From contig NC_092675.1 in the NCBI RefSeq assembly GCF_964355755.1, positions 21,902,912-21,966,911 on the forward strand: a stretch of 64,000 bases of DNA, in the 5' to 3' direction. Under the pieces are notes generated by a model. That model did no database searches. It was not told the DNA's origin and was given only the letters and a program-made list of their open reading frames with translations. Shown one piece after another: positions 1 through 10,807 of the stretch. A program made the position numbers and the translations under genes. Every line of letters begins with the position of its first letter. Positions within the stretch are counted from its first letter, which is position 1. The DNA comes from Antedon mediterranea. Lineage: Eukaryota; Echinodermata; Crinoidea; Comatulida; Antedonidae.

Positions 1-508
1 CCAACTTTATAGCTATGGTTTGTCAATATAAGATCGATGTATTATAATTATTGTTCCTTCAAAAAGATGGCTGACATTGTGGTAGCCCAGATATAAATAG
101 TAATTCAGACTCAAGCTTAAAAAAAACCAGTCCACTTCCCTCTATACACCATTTATACATTATTAAGAAATTGTTAGTATTTTTAGGAGTTCTAGGTACA
201 ATGTCACATGGAGCTAGCTTGGCCTGCATGTGCTAGTAGACCTATAGCCCACCACATAACTCCACATGACAACGGATTTAGTAACAAATACGAATAAAAT
301 GTAGTATCTTCCAAAACAACACTAACCTTTTCTAGGTCCCCTTGCTTTGTTTAAAATTAATAAAATATCTATTAATTTTAGATTAAATTTTTATTATATA
401 TGATTATGATGGTCTAATTTACCTAGAGAACTTGATTTGTATTAGATTTATTGTGTGGACATCAATCTAAAATAGCGTATAACGTATAACCTTTACATTT
501 TGTTTCAG

Positions 509-1424
509 TTTCAAGCATGTGGTAGTACTAAATGCAATCCTAGTGTCAATAGCCATTGCATTTGCTGTTTTTTTTCCAAGCATAGGAACTATAATCAGGT
601 AATATGTTCTAGTATAAATTTATTATTTATATTTGCTTCACATTTCTAATTACTACAAAGTTGCAAAAACTATAATCTTTATCTAGGTTTTAGATCAACA
701 CAATGGTTGTTCTTCCCATGACCCACTCTGGTTTTCCACTAGATGAATGTATATATACATTTTTTTTCCCCGAATTGAAAGTGTTCACGAATGTGCAGGC
801 GTATTCATTTTTTCATTAACTTTTTGTGACATGTAGAAAAAATGTGCAACCAATCATAACTCAGATATGTTAGTTGGCGTGTGAATAATATTATCTAATG
901 GAAAATAAGTTTACAATGAAAATATTAGGTTTTCCAAGCATTATCAATATATTTTATTCTGAAAACATTTAAATATAAATTATTATTATTATTATTATTA
1001 TTATTAATATCATAATTGCTTACTAATTATGATTATCAGTATTACTTAATGATTATTGAGTTTTATCCTTATTGATTTTTTTTATTATCTTATTGCCTAT
1101 TGATTGCCTATAGCTATATTGATTTTTATAATTATTGCTTATTGATTATAATCATTATTGTCTATTGATTATTATCATTATTGCTTACTGATTATTGTTC
1201 TCATTGACAAATAACTACATTTCTAAACCTTTGTTTTTTTCATTCCTTATTTCAGGTTTTCTGGTTCCTTCTGCGGCCTTGCCTATGTATTCACATTGCC
1301 ATCTCTTGTATATTTACTACGATTGAAAGAAAAAAATGCGTTGAAGTCATACATTATAGGCGTTCATGCTGTGGTTATGGCCATAGGACTTGCCAACTTC
1401 ATTGCACAGTTCCTACTTTTATAG
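509..1424 (+). CDS. SLC38A9: SLC38A9-like lysosomal amino-acid transporter, 3' end (last two coding exons)
   Basis: Two exons are visible, 509-598 and 1256-1424, with a cag/gtaata donor and a ttcag acceptor; the split codon AG|G gives Arg. The first exon reads FKHVVVLNAILVS and then a membrane segment ending FFPSIGTIIR. The second continues FSGSFCGLAYVFTLPSLVYL, then a short charged loop, a last hydrophobic segment and the end LANFIAQFLLL with a TAG stop at 1422-1424. The motif IIR(F/Y)SG..CGLA(F/Y)VF..PSL(I/V)Y and the end (V/L)AN(L/F)I.QF match the C-terminus of vertebrate SLC38A9, a lysosomal arginine-gated transporter that signals to mTORC1 through Rag-Ragulator. Its cytosolic N-terminus, which contacts Rag-Ragulator, is outside the window. 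Family assignment rests on recall of the human C-terminus; another SLC38/SLC36-type transporter is the alternative. Confidence 0.85.
599..1255 (+). other. Last intron of the SLC38A9-like gene, low-complexity
   Basis: GT-AG intron. From about 977 to 1200 it is simple-sequence DNA: an (ATT)n run near 978-1005 followed by imperfect repeats of TGATTATT and TATTGATTATTATCATTATT. No exon is seen in it. Confidence 0.7.
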
Positions 1425-2347
1425 GACCTAATTTAATATACATTTTGTGCAACAGAACTATTAATAAGAACTAGTAGTAAGGTTAGCAGATGTTGAACTT
1501 CTGACATATTGAAAAATTAAGGTATACTGCCTGTGATGTTATTCAAATAATTTGTAACTCCCTATTTGAATAATAATAATTTAATTAAGAATGTTTTAAT
1601 TTTATTTTTGTTAAATGTATTAATATGACAATTTAAATTGTTTTAGTAAAAGTACAGTATTTGTGGATGCAGTATTAAATTTAGAAAGCGATACATCATC
1701 TAGAATTGTCACTTTGAAAGCTGGGTTTCAACTTTCGAACACTAGTGTTCACATTGCCTTCAACCATGTAATTTCAGTCGACTTCTTTGCCCCTTTTAGA
1801 CTGCCCAGTAAAAACAAATCTATCTCTTGTACCGATACATTTCTTTTTTGTTTAAATCTGATTCAGTAAAATGTGCCTAATGGGCAACATGTTATTTTTC
1901 TTGATTTGTTAAGTGAGTTAGGTGTGGCTAAGCAAACCTGGTAAACTGTTTAAATTGGTCTGCATTTCAGTTTTCTGGGTATAACCAGGTTACAAAACTC
2001 TGGATCAACTTCGCATTTTTTCAGTTTGTATGAAAGGGATGCTATTCAGTTTACACATTTACTTATTAGTTTTCACATTATGTATTCATTCACACTATTC
2101 TTCCATTCCTATAATTGAAATTAAATGTACTGTGTTTGATATTAAAATAATTTTAATTCTAATACTAATTTTTTGCACAATCTTGCATTGTGAGATATTT
2201 TAAATAAAATGTGAGTGAGCAAGTATTTCAGCCAGCACTGTATATCATGTAACTAATATGTAATTATATATTTTAGAATGTTGTATAAATATGTGAATTA
2301 TTAAACACTGTGTAATACCACCATAAGAATGTTGTTACATTTGGTTA
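1425..2347 (+). other. 3' UTR and downstream of the SLC38A9-like gene
   Basis: AT-rich sequence after the stop, without recognisable coding potential. An AATAAA motif near 2203-2208 is a possible poly(A) signal. A 68-codon open frame at 1663-1869 has no recognisable domain and lies where 3' UTR is expected. Confidence 0.4.
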
Positions 2348-3129
2348 TTAAGAGCCATTGTCTGTAAGAATCAAAGAAATATCAAAAAAAGTGGCAGACT
2401 CAAAAAAATGGATTTCTTTCAAATTTTGCACATGGCTATATATGTGTTGAGAGAAATCAAATATGAAGTATTTTTTATTTCACACGTATATTTCCATGGC
2501 AACGGCCAAATTTGTGTTTTTGACAAATTTTGTCCTTTTTTAAGGTTTTTTAAAATGGATATTGGTACTAATTTGATGAACGATATTTTTGTGTTGTTCA
2601 ATTAATTATAAAAAATAATTAGTGTATGCATAATAACAATGCATTGTGTACCTGTTTCAAATTTTTTTATTTTTTTTTATTTTATACTTTGGGAGATACC
2701 ATTTATTTAAAAAGGGGTGTTTTTCACTTTTTTTAAATTGTTCAATGCAACTAAACTTTACTTCACCATAACGCCCAAAGTGGTGTATTTTTTTAGCTGA
2801 TTTATTACAAATAGGTAGTTCTAATGTTTAATAATTGATTTCTAAAATAAAATACTGGGGTAAATTTAAAATCTACAAGCAGTGTTGCGAGAAACATAGG
2901 GATTTTTATAAAAAAAAACATGGTATATTAGTAAAAACATTTTATTTTCTTTGATTATTTGATTTGAAACTCATTGGTCAGAAAAATTCTTAATGTTTTA
3001 TATAGTTCTAGTTGTGTTGTGAGAAAAAAAATTAATTTTTAATTATAGATTCTGTAATTCCCAGTTTTAATGTCATTTTATAGGTTATATCCTCTGGAAA
3101 TTTGAATAAATTATCAGATCGTTGTGAAT

Positions 3130-3590
3130 TTTAATCTTTGCAACAGATTACTCCTCTCTTATTTTGAAGCTCCTCTTTCATTTGTTTACTTCTTTTATTT
3201 GCTAACCTAAGCAGATCCCACATGCCCATCCACCACCACTTTCGACTACCACCCCTCTCTCCCCCCTCCCCCCCCCCCCCACCCCGACTATAACCACAAA
3301 AAGATAAACTGCAACACTTTGGTCGATCATCCACTATAGAGTGTCAAATGCATGCATTCAAGCACCACCCACACTGCCACTACCATCGCCCCAATGAATA
3401 GACGGATTCAAACTCCTCCATCCCACTCCATCCCACCCCTCCCCCTTTCTCCAAGCCCCCACCCACCCCAAGTTAAAAATTGCAATGCAAAAGATAGGAC
3501 ATAAAGTTAAGTTTTTAGACCCTCGCCTTCAACCACCTAACTATTTAAAAGTCCTTGATCCACCACTTTCCCCTCCCCAAAATAGAACCA
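3130..3590. repeat. C-rich polypyrimidine tract
   Basis: Strong strand asymmetry: runs of CCCC/CCACC/TCCC on the + strand, including a long poly-C run near 3256-3280 and a second cluster near 3415-3475. The - strand carries many G-runs, giving G-quadruplex potential. The 67-residue glycine-rich minus frame here (3131-3334) is a by-product of this composition, not a gene. Confidence 0.7.
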
Positions 3591-3779
3591 ATCAAAAGTC
3601 AATGATATACTCAGGTATGTTAATGCTACATAACAAATATTGAAGCCCTGATTTGAAATTTCATTTCATTTAAGGTCAGCATGTAAAATATCACACTTTA
3701 TTATTAAATATTGGTTTTAAATTCTATATTTTTTTTACTGTGATGGTTGGATTCATTATTAATTATTAATTAATAATTA

Positions 3780-5460
3780 TCTGATAATTATTTAATTCCC
3801 CTTAGTTATGCATAGCAACAGTTACTATGGTAACTAAAAATGAGATATTCTTTAGATTTTGCATATTTATCTCATACAAATTTAAATTTGTAGATTATTA
3901 GCAGGCATGCCTTATTTGCATTTTCAAATTACCGTTTCACAAGGTCATATTCGTAAGCACTTTCTTCTGTGATTATTTTTATTCATGAAAACCCCATATT
4001 TTATTTACAGCGGCCACCTCCCTTAACAGACGCACTTTGAAAAGCCTGTTTGTTCTTCCTATCTAATTAGTGCATTTGGTGCTTACCGTAAGCAGCTCCG
4101 GGCACCTTTTTATACTAAAAATGAGATTTTTTGTAAGCGGCCAATCGAAAAATGTGATACTTATTGCATGGACCTATGAATTAGAGGTGCATGTTTATTG
4201 TATTTCTTTATATATTAGCTTTATTTTGAAGAGGTTTTAAAAACATTACTGTGAAGAGATGAGAAAACTACACAGATTTTGACCGACCATTTTTCATATG
4301 ATAAAAATTTTTAAAATTTGTCTGAAAATGCTAAAAAATACTAAACCACCTGATTATAAATAATAATAGGCCTACAATTAGCTGGAAAATTGAGACGCTC
4401 GTTTCGTTAAGAATATCGTATATAGCCATAATAAAGTGATTTTGGCCCTTTATCGGCAGAACCTCCCGTAAGCGGCCACTTTTCCAGGTCCCGAGGGTGG
4501 CCACTTACGGGAGGTTCAACTGTATTTAAAAAAACAATTATCCTTAGTTACGCATAGTAACAGGTTCTAAGATAACATAAATAATACATTTTGACATAAC
4601 TTGACCCAACAAATGACCCTTTCACAAGGTCAGACATTTTCTGGGATTCAGTAGGCTAGATAAGTAAATTTGGGAAGTTAGTAAAGCTATGTATTCAATT
4701 GTTTGTAGTCATGAAACCCAATATTAAAAATATTGTACTTAGTTACGTATAGAAACAGTTGCTACAATACACTATAGGTAAAACGTTGATGTCATTTTAC
4801 CTCAATATGTAAATTTTTTTTTTTTTTTTCATGAAACTCCATATTTAAATATCATTTGTTACGTAAACAGGTTTAAGATAACACTAAACGCTTTTTTACC
4901 TTTATTCAGATTCGTCAAGACTTTCTTTCTGAGATTATTAGGATTCAGTATTTAAAGTAAATTTGGCAAAAAGTAGAAATGTAAAACTATGTAGAAAAAA
5001 TGTTTTGTATTTATGAAAAACCCCTTATTTTTTTTAAACGTTCGCATAGAAACAGTTACTATGGTAAAATGTTGACCTCAAAATGAATGAATTTACAAGG
5101 TCAAGTTTGTCATTAATGGAATGCAGTAGAAGTCAAATTGGGAAAAATTACAAATGCAATCAATTCTTTGTATTTATAAAAACGCCATTTTTTACGTTTT
5201 TTTTTTAAATTACTTTCCTTAGTTACACATAGAAATGGTTGCTAAGGTAACACTATAGGTAAAATATAAAAATTGTTGAGAATTGTTATGAACTATCTTG
5301 TAAATTTTGATCAAACATTAATAGTTGTAGTAAAGTGGGGACCTGTCCTGTTTTGCATTCTGACCCCTTTTGACCTCAAATGACCTATTTACAAGGTCAG
5401 CTTGGTTGGGAGGTCTTTGTATCTCTTTACACAAAATATATTTAAAAATTTATAAAAACC
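3780..5460 (+). repeat. Decayed tandem array, units about 120-280 bp
   Basis: At least six copies of a unit containing CTTAGTTACGCATAGAAACA followed by GTTGCTATGGTAACA-like sequence, a TGACCT block, TTTACAAGGTCA and a block like ATGAAAACCCCATATTTT. Core positions are about 3803, 4533, 4738, 4856, 5040 and 5217. Spacing varies through indels, and the gap between the first two copies is caused by the inserted MITE at 4008-4522. Confidence 0.65.
4008..4522. mobile_element. 515-bp non-autonomous MITE with CAG-type termini
   Basis: Ends read CAGCGGCCACCTCCCTTAA on the left and, on the other strand, CAGTTGAACCTCCCGTAAG on the right. Each is flanked by TA, as expected for a Tc1/mariner-pogo type target duplication. 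Subterminal GCGGCCA/TGGCCAC motifs recur. No transposase frame is present. It interrupts the older tandem array, which gives a relative age. The superfamily is inferred from the TA target and CAG end only. Confidence 0.65.
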
Positions 5461-6351
5461 ATTGACTCAATTATTTCCAAGTTTAACATTATTTTCCATC
5501 AACTAAATATTTCAATGCAAAATACTGTTTTTCTGGCAATTAATTGAAATAAACCTGGCAACACATTCTCCTATTTTATCTAAACTATTCGTATGACTCT
5601 AGTAGCATTATGACAAGCCATATATACATTTTATTATTGAATTAGCCATATTTAAATTGTGTTTCATGTGTTTTGTTTGTTGATATTTTGTTATATTTTT
5701 TGTATTTTTCGTATTTTCCTGGCAACACAAAACCTATGTACGAAATTTACCCCAGTGTTTTTTTCGTGATTATTGTTGACAAACCTATTGACTATCAAAT
5801 TAAAAAACCTCATTGATTTAAAAACACCACTTTGGAAGTTATAGGTACGTTTATGAGGTATACTTTTATAAAAAAAATATTTTTTAAAAACACCCCTTTT
5901 TAAAATAATGGTATCAACCAAACTCCATTTTGTAATTTATTTTTTTTCTACATTAAATGGAACTCAATACATTTTGTTTACACTGCTATAAATAAAAACT
6001 GTATACTGTAAGTATTTTTGATTAGAATAAGTATACAAGTTTGTACTTTTTCACTATAGAAAATCTGTGAAAAATGGCAAAAACATCAAAATTTGGATAA
6101 TTGACCGTTGTCATGGCAACGGAGGCTAAAAATTAAAATGAATGTTGTAGATATGCTTTTTATTGAAATGTCTATTCATGGTAAAAATTTGAGAGAAATC
6201 CATTTTTTTACATCTGCCACCAAATCTTTGATTTTTACAGACAATGGCTCTTAAGAAGTCAAACGTCTTCCAATTAAAATATGAAATGAAATCTTTACCG
6301 ATCCTTGCAAATGTCATAAAACAAAAATAAATAACTTTAGACCTGTAAATT

Positions 6352-6765
6352 AAACATAACTAGATGGTTCGCGATTACACAGTAATTTCAGCATAATAAA
6401 ACTGCAGGACTATAATACATTGTCGTTTTCAGAAACAAATAGACACGATGATTTATGTAGTCAACTAAAATTAGCACCCTGGGAACTACTTCCGAAAGAG
6501 AAACTTGTCACAAAATGAGTCCAAATTTTTTATTTAAACAAACCCAATTTGTGTTTTGTATATAACATTAGGGTTGAGGGATGGGAAAGAAGATGGGTAC
6601 AAAGAGGAACAATTTTAAAAATTATTCTTTATCCACTCACGAAATATGTTTTCACGTTTTATATGCCTATAAATAATATACCACTAAATACAGTAAAACA
6701 TTTGCGATTTAATACTTTGTTAAAACTGTACCACTGTCATAGTCGATTGAAATAGTAAAGTACAT
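6352..6765. repeat. Dispersed repeat copy, uninterrupted; the empty-site partner of 31103-32450
   Basis: Matches the reverse complement of about 31103-32450 along its whole length, with small indels. Shared blocks include GACACGATGATTTATGTAGT, TTAGCACCCTGGGAA, CATTAGGGTTGAGGGATGGG and TACAGTAAAACATTTGCGAT. The partner carries an extra 876 bp between GTGTTTTGTAT and the following AACATTAGGG. The site here (TAT at 6559-6561) lacks it. Confidence 0.8.
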
Positions 6766-6808
6766 GTAGGCAAAGAACTTGTGTTATAAGTTCTTTGATG
6801 TAGGGGAG

Positions 6809-6930
6809 TTTCATTTCAAAATGTTGTACAGCTTCACTGTGATCTTTGGTACCTTTGTATTTCACTTTCTCATTATGGGTTGTTATACGATTGAAGCTAT
6901 TTTCAACATTCAAATTTGTATTGTGTATTC
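6809..6930 (+). pseudogene. Partial duplicate of the PAN-fibrinogen gene's exon 1
   Basis: TTTCATTTCAAAATGTTGTACAGCTTCACTGTGATCTTTGG-like sequence repeats the 5' leader and signal-peptide exon of the gene starting at 7482. Against it there is a 9-base gap after ATGTT and a substitution in GGT/GGG. It encodes MLYSFTVIFGTFVFHF, still a good signal peptide. Similarity stops before the splice donor: the frame reads on about 20 codons to a stop and no GTAAG donor is kept in place. It is either a relic of a tandem gene duplication or an alternative first exon. Confidence 0.6.
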
Positions 6931-7481
6931 AAGTGAATAAATCAATGAAATTTGAAAACTGAGTACGTTAGATAAATACAATAAAATCAGCACAACATCT
7001 TTCTTTTTAAAAGTGGAAAACATCCTCGCAGCATTGATTGATAATCCCGCAATTTATGGATATGGTAGATAGTGTGCCATCTTGTGATTTCTGTTATTGT
7101 TAGGTATTGTACGCTTTTAAAGTATTATAATCATAACACATCAGTAAACCGAACAAGTAAATGATAACAATCCGCGTATTGATTGAAATATTAAACTTTG
7201 ATTTGTGTTTTTACTAGCAAATTCAATTGATTTTTATAAAGCCGTTATCCTTATTATTAATAATGACGCATGCGCTTATAATGATCGTTTTTTTTTTCTT
7301 TTTAAAAACCTTTCCTAAATATTTTCTTTAAAATAAAAACTACGAATATTATTTATTTGTGGATGAAAGGCATTATGTTTCATAGGAACGCATTGCAGTA
7401 GGATTGATGATCGTGCGAGAGACAACAATGTTGTCTGACGTTAATGTTAGTCAGGTTTAGAAGAGTGAGTTTCATTTCAAA

Positions 7482-10400
7482 ATGTTTTACATATTGTACA
7501 GCTTCACTGTGATCTTTGGGACCTTTGTATTTCACTGTAATATTTCAGCGACTTCAGGTAAGATGAAATACTTTTGTTCTTAAAAACATTTATGTCAAGA
7601 CTTCCTCCGTAAAATCATGGAGAAATAAGTTTTCTCCATGGTGAAATAAACAAATAAGCCCCGTGGTGGCAAATAAAATGCGATGTGACCACGTAATTGG
7701 TTAACAAATAATGATAATAAAAATTATTATTTTTTAGATGTTATTTAGTCCACAACATTTACATACCAGATTAATGGAAATAAACATTTTTGCATTTTTC
7801 TGTTTATAAAAGTATTAAAAGACAGTTTAAAAATTCATACGGAACTTCAAGAAATTAAGTACCTAATAGCTGGCCATGCTTTTTATCCAAAGTTAGTTAT
7901 AGTACATTGTGTTTATTTCTATACGCATTTCTTTTTTTCATACACTTCCTATTTATTAGGTAAATCCTGTATGCGATCTGCAATTTTTGAGAACCAACGG
8001 AATTTGTTAACATCAAAAGAAATTATTTCGGTATTTTCTACTACTAGAACAAGAAGTGCAACTCGGTGTTCTCTGTTGTGTTTGAGTCTTACTCATGACT
8101 GTCAATCATTTCGCTATGACATCACATCAAAATCATGTGAATTATCTGGACGTTTGGGATTGGAAAAAAGAGGCAGTCACCGGGCGTATACACTACGGCC
8201 AGCAGTATGTATTGTCTGGTGTTATAATAACATGAATAAAACATGTTTTGTTATAAAACATGATTTATAAAGGTTGTTGATAGTGCAACAAACATGATCG
8301 ACGATGATTCAATTGGATCATCATCAATATACATTGAATTATGCATTCCCTCTCATTATTAATTGGAATCAGATTGTATAGACAACTGTTATGTCATTGG
8401 TATTCTTGCTTATTTACTAGGTAAGAGATTGCCAGGATATTTTGGGAAGCGGTGGAAGCGGTTTATACCCAATTGCTAAGACTGGTAGAAACGCATTGCT
8501 TTTGTACTGTGATATGGATACTGGAGAAGGAGGATGGACGGTATTATATACATTTTTAGGCCTGATAAAAGGGCATCTATAGTCGTTGTTATGTAGGCAT
8601 AGCATACGACATGTAGATTTGGCTACACATGTAAAAACTTTAAAAAAGAAGCAGACAATCAATATTCAATATCTTTTTTTTATTTGTAGGACTTATCTAA
8701 ATAGCTGTAGATTACGTGTACTAAAACACGTTAATACACGTGAAAACAATTGCATACAAAAATATAACATCAGTCCAATCAAATGCATTTAAACACTCTG
8801 TGATCTGTTTATTGCAAATCCTGAGTAGGCCTACTTTCTATTCATTCTGCATACTAGACTTTTTTTTCAATACAGCGCCGATTTGTTGGTGGTGGTGGAG
8901 AGAAACATGGCATGTAATAAACCTTGTTGATTGGATGTGACAATCATAACATGACATGTAATAAACCTTCTTGATTGGATGTAACAATCATATCATGACA
9001 TGACATGTAATAAACCTTGATTGGATGTAACAATCATAACATGACATGTAATAAACCTTCTTGATTGGATGTAACAATCATAACATGACATTTAATAAAC
9101 CTTCTTGATTGGATGTAACAATCATAACATGACATATAATAAACATTGATTGGATGTAACAATCATAACATGACATGTAATAAACCTTCTTGATTGGATG
9201 TAACAATCATAACATGACATTTAATAAACCTTCTTGATTGGATGTAACAATCATAACATGACATGTAATAAACCTTCTTGATTGGATGTAACAATCATAA
9301 CATGACATGTAATAAACCTTCTTGATTGGATGTGACAATCATAACATGACATGTAATAAACCTTGTTGATTGGATGTGACAATCATAACATGACATGTAA
9401 TAAACCTTGTTGATTGGATGTGACAATCATAACATGACATGTAATAAACCTTCTTGATTGGATGTAACAATCATAACATGACATGTAATAAACCTTCTTG
9501 ATTGGATGTAACAAACATAACATGACATGTAATAAACCTTCTTGATTGGATGTAACAATCATAACATGACATGTAATAAACCTTCTTGATTAGATGTAAC
9601 AATCATAACATGACATGTAATAAACCTTCTTGATTGGAGCTTGTACTACAAACATCATAGCCATCTTATAGTCCCTTGTCTGAATTCCTTTTTTCAATAT
9701 TTATGTAACCCGAGGCTTATTAGGAACCTCTCTCTGATTTCTGCAAATAGGTAAAGGTATAGGTAAATTTACAAAGAAGCCTATTTTTTTAAATCGTATG
9801 TTGTGTACTGTATTCTAGGTTTTTCAGCGTCGTGAGGATGATTCACTGGATTTTTATCGGTCTTGGGAAGAATATAAAAATGGTTTTGGAAATGTGTGCG
9901 GTGAGTTCTGGCTGGGAAATGACAATATAAATGAGATGACGTCATCTGGAAAGTACAACCTTCGAATTGATATGAAAACGGATTCTGGTGCATACTATTC
10001 AGTACACGAATCCTTCAGAATCAGGAATGAAAGTGAGGACTACACTTTGGAAGTCGGAGATCAAGTAAACGGCAACATGGGTAAATGTAGAGATTGTTTA
10101 CAAGCATGTTTGATCGAAAGCGACAGTTTAATGCATTTGCATGCTCACATTTCCCTCTGACAAACTTTTTTCTTCTATTAATTCGAGTTCCACTTTTGGA
10201 ATTTGGTTAGGCAACAACATAACTAATATAATCAAAAGTCGAAATGCCTTTATTATAAGGCATTTCGACTTTTGTTGCCAACTAAGACATAGCTGGACTT
10301 TGAAAATTCCAATGCTCTTAAATGTTTGACTATATAACATTAATGCCAAAACATATCAGAATGTGATTATGCGTGTTAACAATCATGTTAGATTAGATCA

Positions 10401-10807
10401 TAAAATATACTACAGTTACTGCTACTGCTGCTGCTACTGCTATGGTACCGCTACCGGTAGCGCTAGCGCTGCCGCTACCACTACCACCACCACTACGACG
10501 ACAACGTTTTACCAACAGTTAACAGAAAATGAATGTTTTTAGAAAATATCGTCATTCATTTCTTTTCTAAACAGTTAATGTGATGGTACGTCATCGAGGA
10601 CATGGTTTTACAACACGTGGTGTAGATAACGACGTTAAGAAGAATAATAATTGTGCTAAAGAATATAAAGGCGGCTGGTGGTATTACAGTTGTTACTCTT
10701 GTCATTTAAATGGAATGTATGGACATTCATTCCAGTGCTTCATTGGAGATTTTAATACTTTTGAAAATCTGAGATGGTCAGAAATGAAAATGAAGCGTAA
10801 TTTGTAG
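7482..10807 (+). CDS. Secreted PAN/apple plus fibrinogen-related protein (FREP-like lectin), 5 exons, 311 aa
   Basis: Exons: 7482-7557, 7960-8204, 8421-8540, 9819-10080 and 10575-10807 (stop TAG). All introns are GT-AG and the reading frame runs through every junction (phases 1, 0, 0, 1). Residues 1-25 are a signal peptide (MFYILYSFTVIFGTFVFHCN). Residues 27-107 form a PAN/apple domain (from KSCMRSAIFEN, with RCSLLCLSLTHDCQSFRYD). Residues 108-311 form a fibrinogen C-terminal domain: CQDILGSG, LYCDMDTGEGGWT, VFQRREDDSLDFYRSW, GEFWLGND, YNLRIDM, NNCAKEYKGGWWYYSCYSCH and LNGMYG. The length of about 204 residues is slightly short for the domain; the segment before VRHRGHGFTTRGVDND is reduced, and the usual DRDND calcium loop appears as VDNDVKKNN. 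Such proteins are extracellular and often bind sugars or acetyl groups; an immune or agglutinin role is inference. The start is fixed by the signal peptide and the leader shared with the 6809 copy. Confidence 0.9.
8907..9638. repeat. Minisatellite, about 17 copies of a 44-bp unit
   Basis: The unit reads ACATGTAATAAACCTTCTTG followed by ATTGGATGTAACAATCATAACATG. I count 17 occurrences of the AATAAAC core. Variants include CTTGTTG and GTGAC forms that cluster (copies 11-13) and a shorter CCTTGATT form. Each unit contains the inverted pair TGATTG/CAATCA. It lies entirely in intron 3 of the PAN-fibrinogen gene. Confidence 0.95.
10201..10285. repeat. Perfect 18-bp-arm hairpin in intron 4 of the PAN-fibrinogen gene
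   Basis: CAAAAGTCGAAATGCCTT (10233-10250) and its exact reverse complement (10257-10274) flank a 6-base TATTAT loop. Outside them GGCAACAA and TTGTTGCC extend the symmetry after a gap. It may be a tiny MITE or a transcribed hairpin. Confidence 0.8.
10412..10508. repeat. GCT/ACC-type trinucleotide low-complexity run
   Basis: Imperfect triplet repeats shift from CTGCTACTG to CCGCTACCGGTAGCGC and then CACTACCACCACCACTACGACGACAAC. It sits just upstream of the last exon of the PAN-fibrinogen gene, inside the intron, and is not coding. Confidence 0.7.

Larger units (their letters stand above)
2348..6254. mobile_element. Foldback-like block with long decayed inverted arms
   Basis: The left arm (about 2348-2910) and right arm (about 5700-6254) are imperfect reverse complements. 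Matched anchors, in arm order, are TTAAGAGCCATTGTCTGTAA, AAAAAATGGATTTCT, GATACCATT..TTTAAAAAGGGGTGTTTTT, CAAAGTGGTGT and ACTGGGGTAAATTT. The arms are diverged by many small indels, so the element is old. The interior holds a C-rich tract (3130-3590), a decayed tandem array (3780-5460) and a nested MITE (4008-4522). No transposase frame survives. It could be a foldback transposon or an inverted duplication of a smaller repeat. Boundaries are by eye. Confidence 0.65.

Noticed and set aside
3131-3334. Glycine-rich minus-strand protein
   Set aside because: It is the translation of a polypyrimidine tract, without a start context or domain.
8907-9638. Regularly spaced repeats resembling a CRISPR array
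   Set aside because: The units are contiguous 44-bp tandem copies with no unique spacers, inside a eukaryotic intron.
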